Shown here: piece by piece, positions 49,331 through 60,802 of the stretch | Layout: each line of letters begins with the position of its first letter | How positions within the stretch are numbered: the stretch's first letter is position 1 | Program-made: the position numbers and the translations under genes | Source: Haliclystus octoradiatus | Taxonomy: Eukaryota > Cnidaria > Staurozoa > Stauromedusae > Haliclystidae | Direction: 5' to 3' | Assembly (NCBI GenBank): GCA_916610825.1 | Contig: OU744448.1 | Span: 21,059,032 to 21,123,031 of the forward strand | DNA: 64,000 bases | Notes under the pieces: generated by a model | Told to the model about the DNA's origin: nothing | The model's input: only the letters and a program-made list of their open reading frames with translations | Databases searched by the model: none

Positions 49331-50123
49331 TACGAATGTAGAAAATGTCTATCGTCTTGAATATTTCTAGATCAAATATTGCTTAATAATTAATGTTAAA
49401 TATAAATACATCTCATTGACAGTGCTATAAATCACTTTATTTTGCAAATATCACTGAACAATGAGGAATGTGCGTATATCATAGAAAACTTGTAAATGAG
49501 GCCCGGATATGAAGCTGGTATATATATATATATAGACATATCTTACGGCTCTTACGGGCTAATCGACATTTTTATGCTTAGTTCCTTGTCTTTCTTACTT
49601 TTGACTATTTTCCGTAAGTAAACGCAAATAAATGCTCTACTAATTGTCCCAACTTAGAATAATGTTGCTTTTTAACTTTAAGCGGCTAATCAAAAATATA
49701 CACATACGGAACAGCTACTACAGCCTTCTAATAGTTCGTTATTGTAAAGGGACCCCCTGATTATTCATTTCGCAGCTTTTACGTCCATGATCAACAACAA
49801 CACTGTCATCCTAAATGTTTTATTCGCATTGTTCTAATTTCAAATATTTTTAACAATATCTATTCATGCCAAAACAATACATAAAATGTTTCTGATACTA
49901 CTCTTGTACGCATCGTGGCGTAATTATAGATTATTCGATGATTTCATAATTAACAAACCTCCAATTCACAGTACAATGCGTGTGATATAATAACTTTCTG
50001 CTGATTAAATAATTGTAATATAATATTGTTACATGGTGTAATTCTCTATCTATTGCTATAATAACTACGTTACTTGTATATAATTGAATATTCCAAAGTA
50101 TTTCGAAAACTTCGAATACGGAG
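49331..50123. other. Intergenic spacer between two receptors
   Basis: No gene is visible. AT-rich with a TA dinucleotide run at about 49518-49536. Confidence 0.5.
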
Positions 50124-51173
50124 ATGATGTATAACAACTCATCGTTTAATGATACAGCTGAGTTATCTGTTATTAATTACAACTGTATTTCAATGACAGA
50201 ATTATTCGCCTTGGACTTACACAGATCAACTGTAGATTATATATTTGGTTTCATTGCAACACTTATGGTAATTCCAACAGCAATGTTGAACATTTTAGTT
50301 ATAATGGCTATTTTAAAAATTCGTTCGATGAAAGCTGCTGCAAATTCCGTTTTGATTATTTTGGCATGTAGTGATGCTTCTACTGGTTTATTCGTTTTGC
50401 CTATGTTTGCATATTTACATCTAGCAGATGGATTTATTCCTTGCACTGTCGTAATTTTAATGTCTATCATAGCATTTTCATTATTGACATTAACAGTTAT
50501 TGGAATGATTTTAGTAGCGGTTGACCGTTACGTGGCTATATTTTATCCATTCAAATACAATCAATTAACCTCTACGAAGTCGTTAATGATTGTTATCATT
50601 GCGTCATTCAGTTTTTCACTCTTACTTGGTTCGACATCAATATTAACAAAAGATTTTCAATTATTCGTTATGACATATACAATGTTATTACTTTTCATGC
50701 TATTTTGGAGTATTTTTGTTCATACCAGGTCCTTTTTATTATCAAGAAAAATCCGCAAAAAAGACACTTCATTATCATCTCAAACTAACGTAAAAAGACT
50801 GAAGGATAAGAAAATAACTTTTATGATATTATTGATATTGGTCGTTATGTTAATTTGTTATCTTCCATATGCTATTTTTGGCGCATTGTTTACAAATTCA
50901 AAACAAGGACATCGTAGCAATATCTTACAGCGATTTGCTATGATTTGCTTGCTATTGTTAATGTCGAATTCACTCATGAATCCATTCATATATTGTTGGA
51001 AAATTAGTAGAATTAGAAGAAGCATTTTAACAATGTTCAAAGACCGAAGCACAATAACAACACGGGTTCAAAGTGAGACTTCAAATAGCCAAGCCAATAG
51101 CATTCAAAGGAGAACTCAAGTCCATTATGTTGGGGAGAAATCAATTCACGATAAATCAAGATCATGTAGTTAA
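50124..51173 (+). CDS. Class A GPCR paralogue
   Basis: This 349-residue intronless receptor has N56, D84, C107, DRY 134-136, CYLP 245-248 and NPFIY 286-290. Its N-terminus has NNSS glycosylation-type sequence and its C-tail is the longest of the family (about 55 residues after TM7), with RVQSETSN and a basic end. Two adjacent Met codons could start it. It is closest in appearance to the receptors at 48341 and 54370 (shared FALDLHRST and NSVLIILACSDAST stretches with the latter), indicating tandem duplication. Confidence 0.93.
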   Translation: MMYNNSSFNDTAELSVINYNCISMTELFALDLHRSTVDYIFGFIATLMVIPTAMLNILVIMAILKIRSMKAAANSVLIILACSDASTGLFVLPMFAYLHLADGFIPCTVVILMSIIAFSLLTLTVIGMILVAVDRYVAIFYPFKYNQLTSTKSLMIVIIASFSFSLLLGSTSILTKDFQLFVMTYTMLLLFMLFWSIFVHTRSFLLSRKIRKKDTSLSSQTNVKRLKDKKITFMILLILVVMLICYLPYAIFGALFTNSKQGHRSNILQRFAMICLLLLMSNSLMNPFIYCWKISRIRRSILTMFKDRSTITTRVQSETSNSQANSIQRRTQVHYVGEKSIHDKSRSCS

Positions 51174-54100
51174 TTAATATAGTAAAATACATAATATAAA
51201 TAATATCATATAATACCAAGTAACAATTTCAAATGTATATTATATAGTTAGCCAAATAATAAATACGTTATATAAGTTTTTAAAATCTGTACGTCATATA
51301 TACTTTGCCCAATACTTTGTGTAACATATATATAATTATATATGGTCAGTTCTAAACTACATCGAGCAATTCCATAATTGACTTGAGTTTTAGGTTTCTT
51401 GAGATCATCTCTACTGACACAATCCATATCAATGTCTAACACTGTACTCCCAAGGCTTTGAATCACACGAAATGCATGAAATTTGATTGTAGGCGGTTAT
51501 AATAGTAGATTATATAGATCAATCAGTATCTTCTGTGATATCTTCTCTATTTTATCATCAAAATGGCATCTACTGTCTGACAGTTGTACTTTATACAAAA
51601 CAATTCAAATCATTTGAAAATATATAACCCATGGTTCCGCAATTTGTCTTATGGAACACTGAATAATAAGATATCGACGCTCGTTGGAAAGGAAACCACA
51701 AACTTTCGTGTAGGAAATGAGGAAAAGTACGGAAGGAGTGGTAAATAAGGTTTTTATGGGATTGGACGCAATAGTCGCATTTAGTTTTCTATGATTGTCA
51801 ATAATCTCAGCCTGTATCCAATCTCTGTGGTCATTTATCATGATAATATCTTGGCTTGCAGTGGTCAGCTAAGAATTAAGATTCCAGTAGATTCGGCATC
51901 GTATAGCTATAAGATGTTATATATAAGCTATATATGCTTAGAAAATGACATGATACTTCATGTATACTCAAATTAAGATTTACCTGTTCAACATTCAATG
52001 GATGAGGAATATATGCTAAAGAATGAGCTCAGGGTCAGCACCAGCGGAGGTGATGGTGCTAGTATAGATGGTCACAGCAATAAGGGGCTGCCCCTCTTCC
52101 AACTATATCATAACATATTTGCTACACAAAGAACGCCACAAATCACGGTCAGACATGGCTGAAAATAAAACTTGTAAATAATTGACATTTAGAATACAAA
52201 GCATTACGGAAAAGGTGATGGGGTGCAACAGCCCTTTGGAAAAATTTCTGGGTTGGAAAATGCTGATTTTTCATTACTTTGTCTCGCATATTCACTCTCT
52301 TATATATCAGCCATTTCGATTGATGTGAAACTGGAAGGCTCCGAAATAACAATAAATTTATTAAAATTAATGAATTGTACTATGTATATAAAATTCATGA
52401 ATAGTTCTAATATATTATATAGATTGGAATGAGCATTTAAAGGAGTATGGATTCTAGCTACCAAACTCTCGTAACAGCATATGTCACTAGAGAGTATTTG
52501 ACGGTATAATGATTGTTATTCTACGGATCAAACACAGCTTGTATCCCCTATTCAATGTGGTCTTAATAGGGTCGACTCATAAAAGATCGAAAATCAAAAT
52601 TTGTATCTTAACTTGTTGTACTAATTAATGAATTGATTATTCTGATAAGTTTTTACGCTAAACGGATTAATATTTTTTGAGAAATAAGCATTTAAATAGT
52701 GAGAAATTCAAATCTTGAAAAAACACATACGCAATCTTTTTATATAGTCCAGAAATATCATTATTATTCAACTGGAATTTCTTCTTCGTCTCTTTTTTAC
52801 ACTTCACAACATCTATAGCAGTGTTGTTTCTAATTAAATTCTAGAGTATTGTTCGAGAATATACTATATGCGAAATGCTGATAGCATAGATCTTCCACTT
52901 TAAAATTACATTTATTTCCGTAATTCCGTTTGAATTGAATAAGTTCAACATAAACGGTGAATAATATGTGATTCAATTACTTATTTCAAAGTAATCAATA
53001 TCAATCGCCGTATATGGACGGGATAATTTTCTTTCTAACTAATTTTTTTATCCAAGGTAAAACAAAAGAGAAACAGAGAACAGCATGTTCAAAACTCTAA
53101 AATATGATGAGAATTTGTGATCTGGTAGAATTCACAACACCTTCATTTTCTCAAGTCGTGAGTTTGAAAAGTAAATTTTTTTAATGTTTTTATTTTTTGG
53201 TGCTGAGTCCTGATATGCTAATGAACGGTCATTGAAATAGATAATCAATTACAGTACTTTCAATGCGCAAATTCGCGCATGCTTATAGATTAACTGCATA
53301 GATAAATGTTTGTATTTCAATTTCAATAAACGTAATGTATTCACATTGAGACAATACTATTCCTTTCTAAGACTTCTGAGACACAGCTCTTTAAATTTTA
53401 GCTTCGTATTGTAATTTCAATAAAATTATTAAGCTCAGATAATAACTTATGCATATCTACGTATATTGCTACTTAACAGAAAATTAACGATACTCAATAT
53501 GAATATGGTATCACGAAAGCGTTTTACAGTATTGTGTTTTCTATCACAGATTATGGTTCATTGGGTCTAGTAAAAAGAGAATTAAAGAAATATCAAAGAG
53601 ACAGTTTGCTCATGATGGATTCAGTAAAGTTTATATGCATACTCAATTTTGTTGATTTTCTCTTCCATATTATAATTACCTTAAAGTTAAGTTTAAAGTA
53701 AATATTTGAAAGCTATTATTATATGGAAAAAATAAAACATTTAGTATTCGATAAGTTAACCAATCTTTATACATGTAAGATTTTTATGATATATATTGTC
53801 ATTTCTACTCGAACTATAACCTCGAACGAATAGTGATGAAAAGGTTTCAAAATAATTACGAACATAAGCTTCTTAGAGATTAGCTGATGTCCAAATTACG
53901 TATGTATACACTGCTTATTGTTTCTATTTTAATGAGCCTTTTATGTTAAAACAATAGTACATCGTTGCTGATATTACTGATCAGTATACTAACTTGATGT
54001 TTTCCTCAAAGTCTGAACTCATACATATATTATATAATTTTCTATTGTGATTGCCGTTCATAAATCGTAAACTCTGGCAAAATGATGACTGAATTTCTTA

Positions 54101-54369
54101 TAAATTGCGATTTACAGTATACATATAACAGCAGCATTGATTATTTGTCGATTAGAGATAAAGAGATTGGATATATGCTGTGACTTGTCTATGTATACAC
54201 AGTATAAACTTTAGTGAGATAGCGAGAGGTCGGGATATTTTATGGAGATAGCGTCAGCTTCATCATAGTGATTGTACATTAACTTCATCAATTTTAATCA
54301 ACATTCATAATATAGTATATACACATGGTAAATACCTACAGAACTGGGAATAATTATATAGCAGCACGG
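51174..54369. other. Long AT-rich intergenic region
   Basis: In about 3.2 kb I find no convincing gene, RNA or repeat boundary. Short frames (51605-51841 -, 52149-52352 -, 52223-52432 +) lack domains. The end next to 54370 should hold the promoter of the next receptor. Confidence 0.45.
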
Positions 54370-55365
54370 ATGTTTAACAATTCATCATCTCCCGTGGAGT
54401 TATCTGTTACTGATTACAACTGCAAGGTAACAAGAGATTTATTTGCATTGGATTTACACAGATCAACTCCAGATTATATATTTGGTTTTATTGCAGTACT
54501 TCTGACAATTCCAACTGTTTTATTGAACATACTTGTCATAATAGCAATATTAAAAATTCGCTCACTCAAAACAGCTGCTAACTCAGTGTTGATTATTTTA
54601 GCCTGTAGTGATGCTTCAACTGGTGTTTTGGTCTTGCCAACATTTGCCTATTTACACCTGAGTAAGGGATATAGTAGTTGTATCGTTGTTCTTTCTATGA
54701 CAGTAGTAGCCTTTACACTGTTTATATTAACTGCGGTTGGTATGATTTTAGTAGCAGCTGATCGTTACGTTGCTATATTTTACCCATTCAAATACATTCA
54801 ACTAACATCAACTAAGCCATTAGTGTTGATCGTGATATCATCATTTGGGTTCTCAATTTTACTCGGTTCATTATCAATATACACCAAAGATTTTAATCTA
54901 TTCGTCATAACATATTCAATTATATTGACATTCATGCTATGCTGGAGTGCCTTCGTTCATCTCAAGTCATTTTTATTATCAAAAAAAATACGCTCTAAAG
55001 AGCTATCAACTACTCGAAATAGAGCGAAAGAGTTGAGAGATAAAAAAATTACTTATATGATATTATTGATATTAGTAGCAATGCTCATTTGCTATCTTCC
55101 ATATGTTATTGTTCGTGCATTGTTTGCAGATCAAAATCAAGGAAGACAGAGTAGAACGCAGCAACAAATTTCTATAATTAGTTTAATACTACTGATGTCT
55201 AATTCACTAATGAACCCGTTCATCTATTGTTGGAAAATGGGTAGAATTCGACGAAGTATTTTAACAATGTTTAAAGATCGGAATACACTTTCTCGTGTTC
55301 AAAGTGAGACCTCAAATGCTCTATCGCTTAGTAGAAATAAAGGCCTTTCTGCTGGCGGGAAATAA
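54370..55365 (+). CDS. Class A GPCR paralogue
   Basis: I start it at MFNNSSS (54370), matching the paralogues; the frame is open to a Met at 54325. From 54370 it is 331 residues with N53, D81, C104, DRY 131-133, CYLP 241-244 and NPFIY 282-286. TM5 has no proline, and the second extracellular loop (TKDFNLFVI) lacks Cys. The tail again has RVQSETSN. It is the most distal receptor in the window; no further member is seen in the remaining 8.6 kb. Confidence 0.93.
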   Translation: MFNNSSSPVELSVTDYNCKVTRDLFALDLHRSTPDYIFGFIAVLLTIPTVLLNILVIIAILKIRSLKTAANSVLIILACSDASTGVLVLPTFAYLHLSKGYSSCIVVLSMTVVAFTLFILTAVGMILVAADRYVAIFYPFKYIQLTSTKPLVLIVISSFGFSILLGSLSIYTKDFNLFVITYSIILTFMLCWSAFVHLKSFLLSKKIRSKELSTTRNRAKELRDKKITYMILLILVAMLICYLPYVIVRALFADQNQGRQSRTQQQISIISLILLMSNSLMNPFIYCWKMGRIRRSILTMFKDRNTLSRVQSETSNALSLSRNKGLSAGGK

Positions 55366-56101
55366 ATCCATAAAAATACAATGTAATTACTGTATTGTAA
55401 TGGTCTAATTTCTAACGTCAACGTATATATAACATATTTAGTAAGTCGTTATTTATAGCTACTGTTAAATTAGCATTTGTACATATAATATATAATATAA
55501 TTTGTCCATATGACATATATACACTACATTTTTGACTCATTTTAATTATATCTACATTAAATATTCATATGAGTATATACTATAGGGATCAACTCAAACT
55601 TACAAGTAAAAACGTATTAAATATAAAGCATGTTTATTAAACATCCGCACTGCACTTTTATCTACTGAGCTAGATCATTTGATAATAGAAAATGTTTGTT
55701 TCACAGATCTGCATGCAGAAATACAGATGTATGTTGATTATGCAGATTCATATATAGTAGTCGGATCTCAATGAATCACTCATGAAGTTGTTTTTAGGAA
55801 TCCTGTATTTGCCTGTCAAACGTTAATTCTGACAAAATATATATATACAGTATCATCATACCATCATTATCATATCAATACGAGGTCAAAAATATGTTGT
55901 GCTACAGTGAAATTTAGATAGAAACGGTATATATATAGCTTTATTATTTTATATCAATAACCACGTTATCGAGTCATGTGTATGCAATGCGGAGTCGATT
56001 ATTCCAGTGTGTATTTCAAATCATTATGTTATTCTATTTTTCAAATGCAGCGTACTACATTCAATTTCCTGATTCCGACTTTATTAAATGCGGTAAAGTA
56101 T
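55366..56101. other. AT-rich intergenic region
   Basis: No gene is seen. TA-rich runs occur near 55485-55500 and 55838-55850. Confidence 0.45.
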
Positions 56102-56147
56102 AATGACTTCATTATACTTAGTAGCGACAAATAAAACACACGATAAT

Positions 56148-56189
56148 CTGCAACGGTTTCGATTTATTCTTAAATCATCGTCAGGCAAG
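56148..56189 (-). ncRNA. Candidate hammerhead-ribozyme motif
   Basis: The - strand has CUGACGA, U, stem GAUUUA-AGAA-UAAAUC, GAAAC, CGUU, with UUGC before pairing with GCAG after. The six-bp stem II is perfect. Confidence 0.42.
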
Positions 56190-56429
56190 TTAAAGAGAGA
56201 GAGAACAGGTTTTACATCGTATTTATAGTTAGAAATTATTTACATGATCTATTGAAATTTGGGGCTCTATATACGACTATAACACACTAAACAATACATG
56301 AAACATTATGACGGAAGGGATGGTCTAAAGCGGTACTAATTAAGGATACAATACAAAACAAATATGAAATAATAATTACTGTTATACAAAGAAAACAATG
56401 AAACAAAGAATAGAAAGTAAAATGTTCTA

Positions 56430-57044
56430 TCAAATGGTCATAGATATTTTAAATTTTATTGTCCAGCAGGTGTTGATAATGAAAATATTGCCGATCTGAG
56501 TGGCCGACATAACTATAATCCAATAGTCACACAAAATATCATCAACGTTAAGGCATGAAAACAAGTAAATTAGGTATCGCTCCCAATCTTCAAGTTCAAT
56601 TTCGTATCTATTCATTGCATCCACATTCTCTTTCCAATTTCCAATAATATATTCCATTGAAACAATACAAAACATAATTACAAATACTAATGAAACATTG
56701 ATTAAAGTTGACAACGGACAATCCAGATTTAAACAGAGGACATATTTACCACGGCTATCTTGATCATTTGAAATTTCTTTGCATTTCAGCAGGGCGTTGA
56801 TAACGAAAAAATTGCCGACCTGAATGGCCGACGTAACTGCAATCCAACAGTCACACGTAATGTTACCAACTTTAAGGCATGAAAACATTAGAAATTGCTT
56901 ATAATCAATATTGCCATGTAAATGTCCATTTTGCAAATCTCGCTCTTCCTTCAGCTCTTTGGTACAAAATCCCATTAAATTTACGCAACACAGAACACTA
57001 AGGTTCATATCTCTCCAATGTAGTGAATTAAAATTAGTTCGCAT
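56430..57044 (-). CDS. Hypothetical 204-residue protein with two internal repeats and hydrophobic segments
   Basis: I do not recognise this protein. The two halves of about 100 residues are homologous. Repeat 1 has FSCLKVGNITCDCWIAVTSA then QVGNFFVIN; repeat 2 has FSCLNVDDILCDYWIIVMSA then QIGNIFIIN. Each is preceded by a hydrophobic helix (LSVLCCVNLMGF; LINVSLVFVIMFCIVSM). The differences are often conservative (V/I, C/Y), suggesting protein-level constraint after an internal duplication. It would be a small multi-pass membrane protein. It lies between the repeats of the composite element; whether it is a gene of that element, a host gene or chance is open. Confidence 0.4.
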   Translation of the reverse strand: MRTNFNSLHWRDMNLSVLCCVNLMGFCTKELKEERDLQNGHLHGNIDYKQFLMFSCLKVGNITCDCWIAVTSAIQVGNFFVINALLKCKEISNDQDSRGKYVLCLNLDCPLSTLINVSLVFVIMFCIVSMEYIIGNWKENVDAMNRYEIELEDWERYLIYLFSCLNVDDILCDYWIIVMSATQIGNIFIINTCWTIKFKISMTI

Positions 57045-57159
57045 TCCAAATCAATTGGAATGGCCAAACTTGTAGTCGCGATTGATAATTGTATAAATTG
57101 AGAGGTTCTTAATTTCGACTTCATTATACTTAGTAGCGACAAATAAAACACACGATAAT

Positions 57160-57201
57160 CTGCAGCGGTTTCGATTTATTCTTAAATCATCGTCAGGCAA
57201 G
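57160..57201 (-). ncRNA. Candidate hammerhead-ribozyme motif
   Basis: Same fold as 56148-56189, with GCAG CGG in place of GCAACGG next to the stem III region. Confidence 0.4.
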
Positions 57202-57402
57202 TGAAAGAGAGATAGAACAGGTTTTACATCGTATTTATAGTTAGAAATTATTTACATGATCTATTAGACCATCCCTTCCGTCATAATGTTTCATGTATTG
57301 TTTAGTGTGTTATAGTCGTATATAGAGCTCCAAATTTCAATAGATCATGTAAATAATTTCTAACTATAAATACGAAGTAAAACCTGTTCTCTCTCTCTTT
57401 CA

Positions 57403-57444
57403 CTTGCCTGACGATGATTTAAGAATAAATCGAAACCGTTGCAG
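57403..57444 (+). ncRNA. Candidate hammerhead-ribozyme motif (inverted copy)
   Basis: On the + strand: UUGC, CUGACGA, U, GAUUUA-AGAA-UAAAUC, GAAAC, CGUU, GCAG. It is part of the right arm of the 57092-57512 palindrome. Confidence 0.42.
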
Positions 57445-57512
57445 ATTATCGTGTGTTTTATTTGTCGCTACTAAGTATAATGAAGTCGAAATTAAGAACC
57501 TCTCAATTTATA

Positions 57513-57924
57513 AAAGTGTAATGAGCCTTTGTATTATTAATTGAGCTCTGATTTCTCGTGTTAGATCGACAGTTCAGCGTTCGGCATTCGGCTTTCAGTT
57601 TCAAAACTGTTAAAATGTGTCCTATACAATAACAGGAGCGTCTGTAGTAACGAGATCTTTAAGGACAATTTTCCAAATTTTTAAATTTACGGGTCTCAAC
57701 TTGCATCTGCTATATAGTGATGAGGCCATCAAACATACTCAAAACGGCACCCATTTGGAAGATGGGTTGTTTAAAAAGAATTTAGCTGCTTGCATAAAAT
57801 TGTGCTGATTTTAACAATGTTCAGGGTATCATATCAGAGTCTCGAGCATTTATCATTCAGCACCTATATATGACATTCCTTTATTATGTTCTCTCTACGG
57901 AAGAGATTTATGTCAACTGCCTTA
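57513..57924. other. Spacer left of the SINE
   Basis: No gene is supported; the 63-codon + frame at 57617-57808 has no domain. The stretch ends with the SINE's left target duplication (57914-57924). Confidence 0.45.
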
Positions 57925-58291
57925 TAATAAAGTATAGTAATGTGGACGGTGTCGCCCTACCGAAGGCACCCGTACCACTCCTCTATTTCTAGAAGAGTGG
58001 CTCTTTTCGCTAAGAACAATCATGTTAAACGCTCCTTAGATCTCAGCCGCAATACTGCAGATTAATTTCAACAGATTTCATGGCAGATAGGCCTTGATTG
58101 TCAATGCGCAACGATGCGCCGCAGCTACTCACAATGCAATTTCTTCTGAACCATTCCATCCACCATCCTTTGGTACTCATTTCATGTTTCAGATAAAGTC
58201 AAGGCTGAGTTGACCTGAGGGGGATTTGAACCACAGTCGATCAGATATGATACGATCTGAAGTTCGGCTGCTCTGCCATCTGAGCTAATCA
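57925..58291 (-). mobile_element. Full-length tRNA-derived SINE with perfect 11-bp target duplications
   Basis: Bounded by TCAACTGCCTT at 57914-57924 and 58292-58302. On the - strand it starts with a tRNA-like head (58291 to about 58203) containing an A box (TAGCTCAGATGGCAGAGCA) and a B box (GGTTCAAATCC). A body of about 250 bp follows, including a GC-rich stretch (GTAGCTGCGGCGCATC region, about 58110-58130), and an AT-rich tail next to the left duplication. The head suggests RNA polymerase III transcription; a partner LINE could not be identified. Confidence 0.9.
58203..58291 (-). promoter_or_regulatory. SINE internal RNA polymerase III promoter (tRNA-like head)
   Basis: An A box lies just inside the start and a B box near 58228-58238, with normal spacing. 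The anticodon arm is imperfect and the middle is enlarged by a GATC-rich palindrome, so this is a tRNA derivative and not a functional tRNA gene. Confidence 0.75.
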
Positions 58292-58555
58292 TCAACTGCC
58301 TTGTGAATATATTTGGTATCATATTTGTCTTATTCCCTCCATAATTCTAAATATACACATCGAGAAAAGAAACATGATGTTTAATTGCTATAAAAAAAAA
58401 CTAATTTTAAACAATTTATTTCAAATAGATCATATGCATAAACATATACAGATGAAAAGTACTGCAATTAATATATATATATATAATTCCTTTTCATTCC
58501 TCCCTCGTGAAATCATAGAGTCCATCTCCTACTCTAGCTAATATTCTTCACACAT

Positions 58556-60802
58556 TCATGCAATATTTCTCTGTATAAAATAATTTGATAACAAAAGTTC
58601 AATCGGATCGATCACTGACTGTTCATAGCTTGCACCATCCATCGGTTGTTTAGGTTCTGATGACGTAATTGGAAATATATCTAGTATGGCGTAACCAGCT
58701 TCACACATTGCTGCCATTGCATAGGAATTGAAAAGTGATGCTCTCTGCAAAAGCAAAAAAATCGACAAGAAAGGTAAATAGCTACAACATGTAGTACACT
58801 ACATTTAACAAATAGTAAACGGAGCTCAGCATTATGTACCCAAAATGGATAACCGTTCTTTATTTGATTTATAAAATAAGCAAAATGTTTATCTTCACAT
58901 TAAAAAGCTCGAAATAATTATTGCATGTAAAATCACTTTGAATAACGCAGCGTCATCGTAGAGATTATAGAACAAGCGAGGATTTTCAATAGGAACACGC
59001 ATCGTTTTTTGAGAAAAGCTATAAACAACAAGCTATAAAATGGAAGAAATAGATTGAAAATAAACGCGAAGAGCATTGGTCGGAAAACAGTACTTATATA
59101 GAATATTTAGGGAAAAATAGAGTATTGCGTTTGTATTTTTGAAGCAATGAAATCCTGAAATTTATTGTAATGTGCAACGTGCCGCTTGGAGGTTTGTCAA
59201 CAAAACAACATGTTTGTAGAACTACGGACAGAAACATTGATGAGCATCAACCTGTAAGCCGTATTTTTGCGATTTCAAGCAGCCTGAAACAAACATCAAC
59301 AGCACTCAATGCATTATAAATTGTTGCCATTTGGGGTAATACAGCATCAAAGCAAGGATAGCCTTGCAACATCGTTGAATACTCAATAAATCTCTCTCAA
59401 GCGGAAAAAAATTGAAAGCAGTTTTAACTTTTCAGTATGCACAATACAATATATACAGAAGATTAATGTGGGTTACCTGATAATTTTGAAAGCGCCTGCT
59501 GACTTTAGTATTCGTCTTCCACACTGCTGATGTTGTTCTCCATACAACCTGTCCTTCAAATGTCTTCAACATAGCAATTGTGCTATCTACTATATCTTTA
59601 AAATCTTCAAATGACACTGTTGCTGGCATATCTAAACCAAATGTAAATATCAAAGCACTTTTCTTATCTAGCTTGGCTCTTCTCAATATAGTTCTTAAGT
59701 GGCGTGTAATCTTTTTAGTAGAAATATCTTGATTTTCAAAATACGGCTCAATTCCATGATGTCGTGATATCCGATTGAAATGACGATTAACCCACGATGC
59801 TGAACTATACAAAAGGAAAACACGATCCAATATAAATGATTAAGAAGGTCCCTTGTGTATGTTCTAGGTCAATATTTTTTGGACTTGGAAGCATAACTTT
59901 GTTCAAGATAATGTAATGATTCTGATGATAAAAATATTGCATCATGTGATGTAAATGTCCAGTATTTTGCAATTACTTATACTAGCTTCCTAATTTATAT
60001 CACATTATCACTCATGAATTTTATAGGGAAAACGGCGTTTTAGCTTCTTTTCTGCTACTCCGAACCTCGTTGTATCCGTCATGTAATTTTCAAAAATTGT
60101 ATTCGTTTCGAGTAAAAGTCTGTCCCAAAGTCTAAAGTTCAGGGCATTACTTATAACGTAATTGATAGAAACTTTTGGCGCGAAAAATTTGATGCTTGCA
60201 ATTTTGACTGCGCATTTTCATTAGTACCCATTCTCTTTCAAAGTATCGTTCTGAATTTTGAAAAAAGGTAAGTATCCATATATGTTATATATATATAACA
60301 TTACAATCATTCCAGAAAGTCATATAATCTCATCAGGACAATAATAGCATGATGGCTGCAAATTGTAGTGAGGCATTATAACTACGATATATCCTATATA
60401 TACCTTCATGCACTGCTCCCGATACAATGAAAAAAATTGCATCTTCATAGTAGATACTTTTCTCTTGATTTAAGTTATGCTTAACTTTCTATGTAAATGC
60501 TTTCACTTATCAGGATAACACAATGCATATCCATTCTACAGTTAAGCATACATGATTGAACTTTCTTTTCTAATTTAAAGAGAAAAATACCACAACTTGA
60601 ACAAACAACATTGTCATTACATGTCCATTATGTTTATCCTGGCATGAATCAGCTTACCATCTACAATTAGAAAATATTTGGTTACAAAGTGGATCTTCCT
60701 CAGCCTCTTTATAAGTGTGAAGAGAAAATTGATCCCCGTAGAATAACAATGTTCCTTCCTCTTTTCTGTCAATGTGTTGAACAGGTTGATTCAATAACGG
60801 GT
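58556..60802 (-). CDS. SGNH/PC-esterase-like protein gene, last three exons (5' end not found)
   Basis: Exons 60802-60658, 59804-59477 and 58744-58556 have GT..AG junctions and join in frame. Exon order gives QPVQHIDRKEEGTLLFYGDQ, HTYKEAEEDPLCNQIF; then SASWVNRHFNRIS, SALIFTFGLDMPATVSFEDF, GQVVWRTTSAVWK, RRFQNYQ; then RASLFNSYAMAAMCEAGY, LDIFPITSSEP, PIELLLSNYF and a stop. The layout (FYGD, GLD, VWRTT, LD..P) resembles the GDSL/SGNH-type PC-esterase and NXPE-like proteins, probably acting in the secretory pathway; I cannot confirm the catalytic triad. The first exons, with any signal peptide, must lie above 60802, possibly toward the satellite. No stop or frameshift is seen. Confidence 0.65.

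Larger units (their letters stand above)
56102..57512. mobile_element. Composite element with three terminal-repeat copies (Penelope/retrozyme-like)
   Basis: 56102-56327 is a repeat unit. 57113-57265 repeats its first about 150 bp in direct orientation, and 57266-57490 is the reverse complement of all of it. Together 57092-57512 is a large palindrome with a 72-bp asymmetric centre. Each repeat copy has a hammerhead-like motif. The interior (56328-57091) carries a 204-codon ORF. Terminal repeats in both direct and inverted arrangement are typical of Penelope-like elements, but no RT or GIY-YIG is present, so this would be non-autonomous or the repeats may merely flank host sequence. Confidence 0.6.

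Noticed and set aside
51605-52432. Several short frames in the long intergenic region
   Set aside because: They have no domains, no splice logic and no counterparts elsewhere in the window.
58203-58291. A functional tRNA gene
   Set aside because: A and B boxes are good, but the anticodon arm is distorted, the middle is too long, and the sequence is the head of a SINE with clear target duplications.
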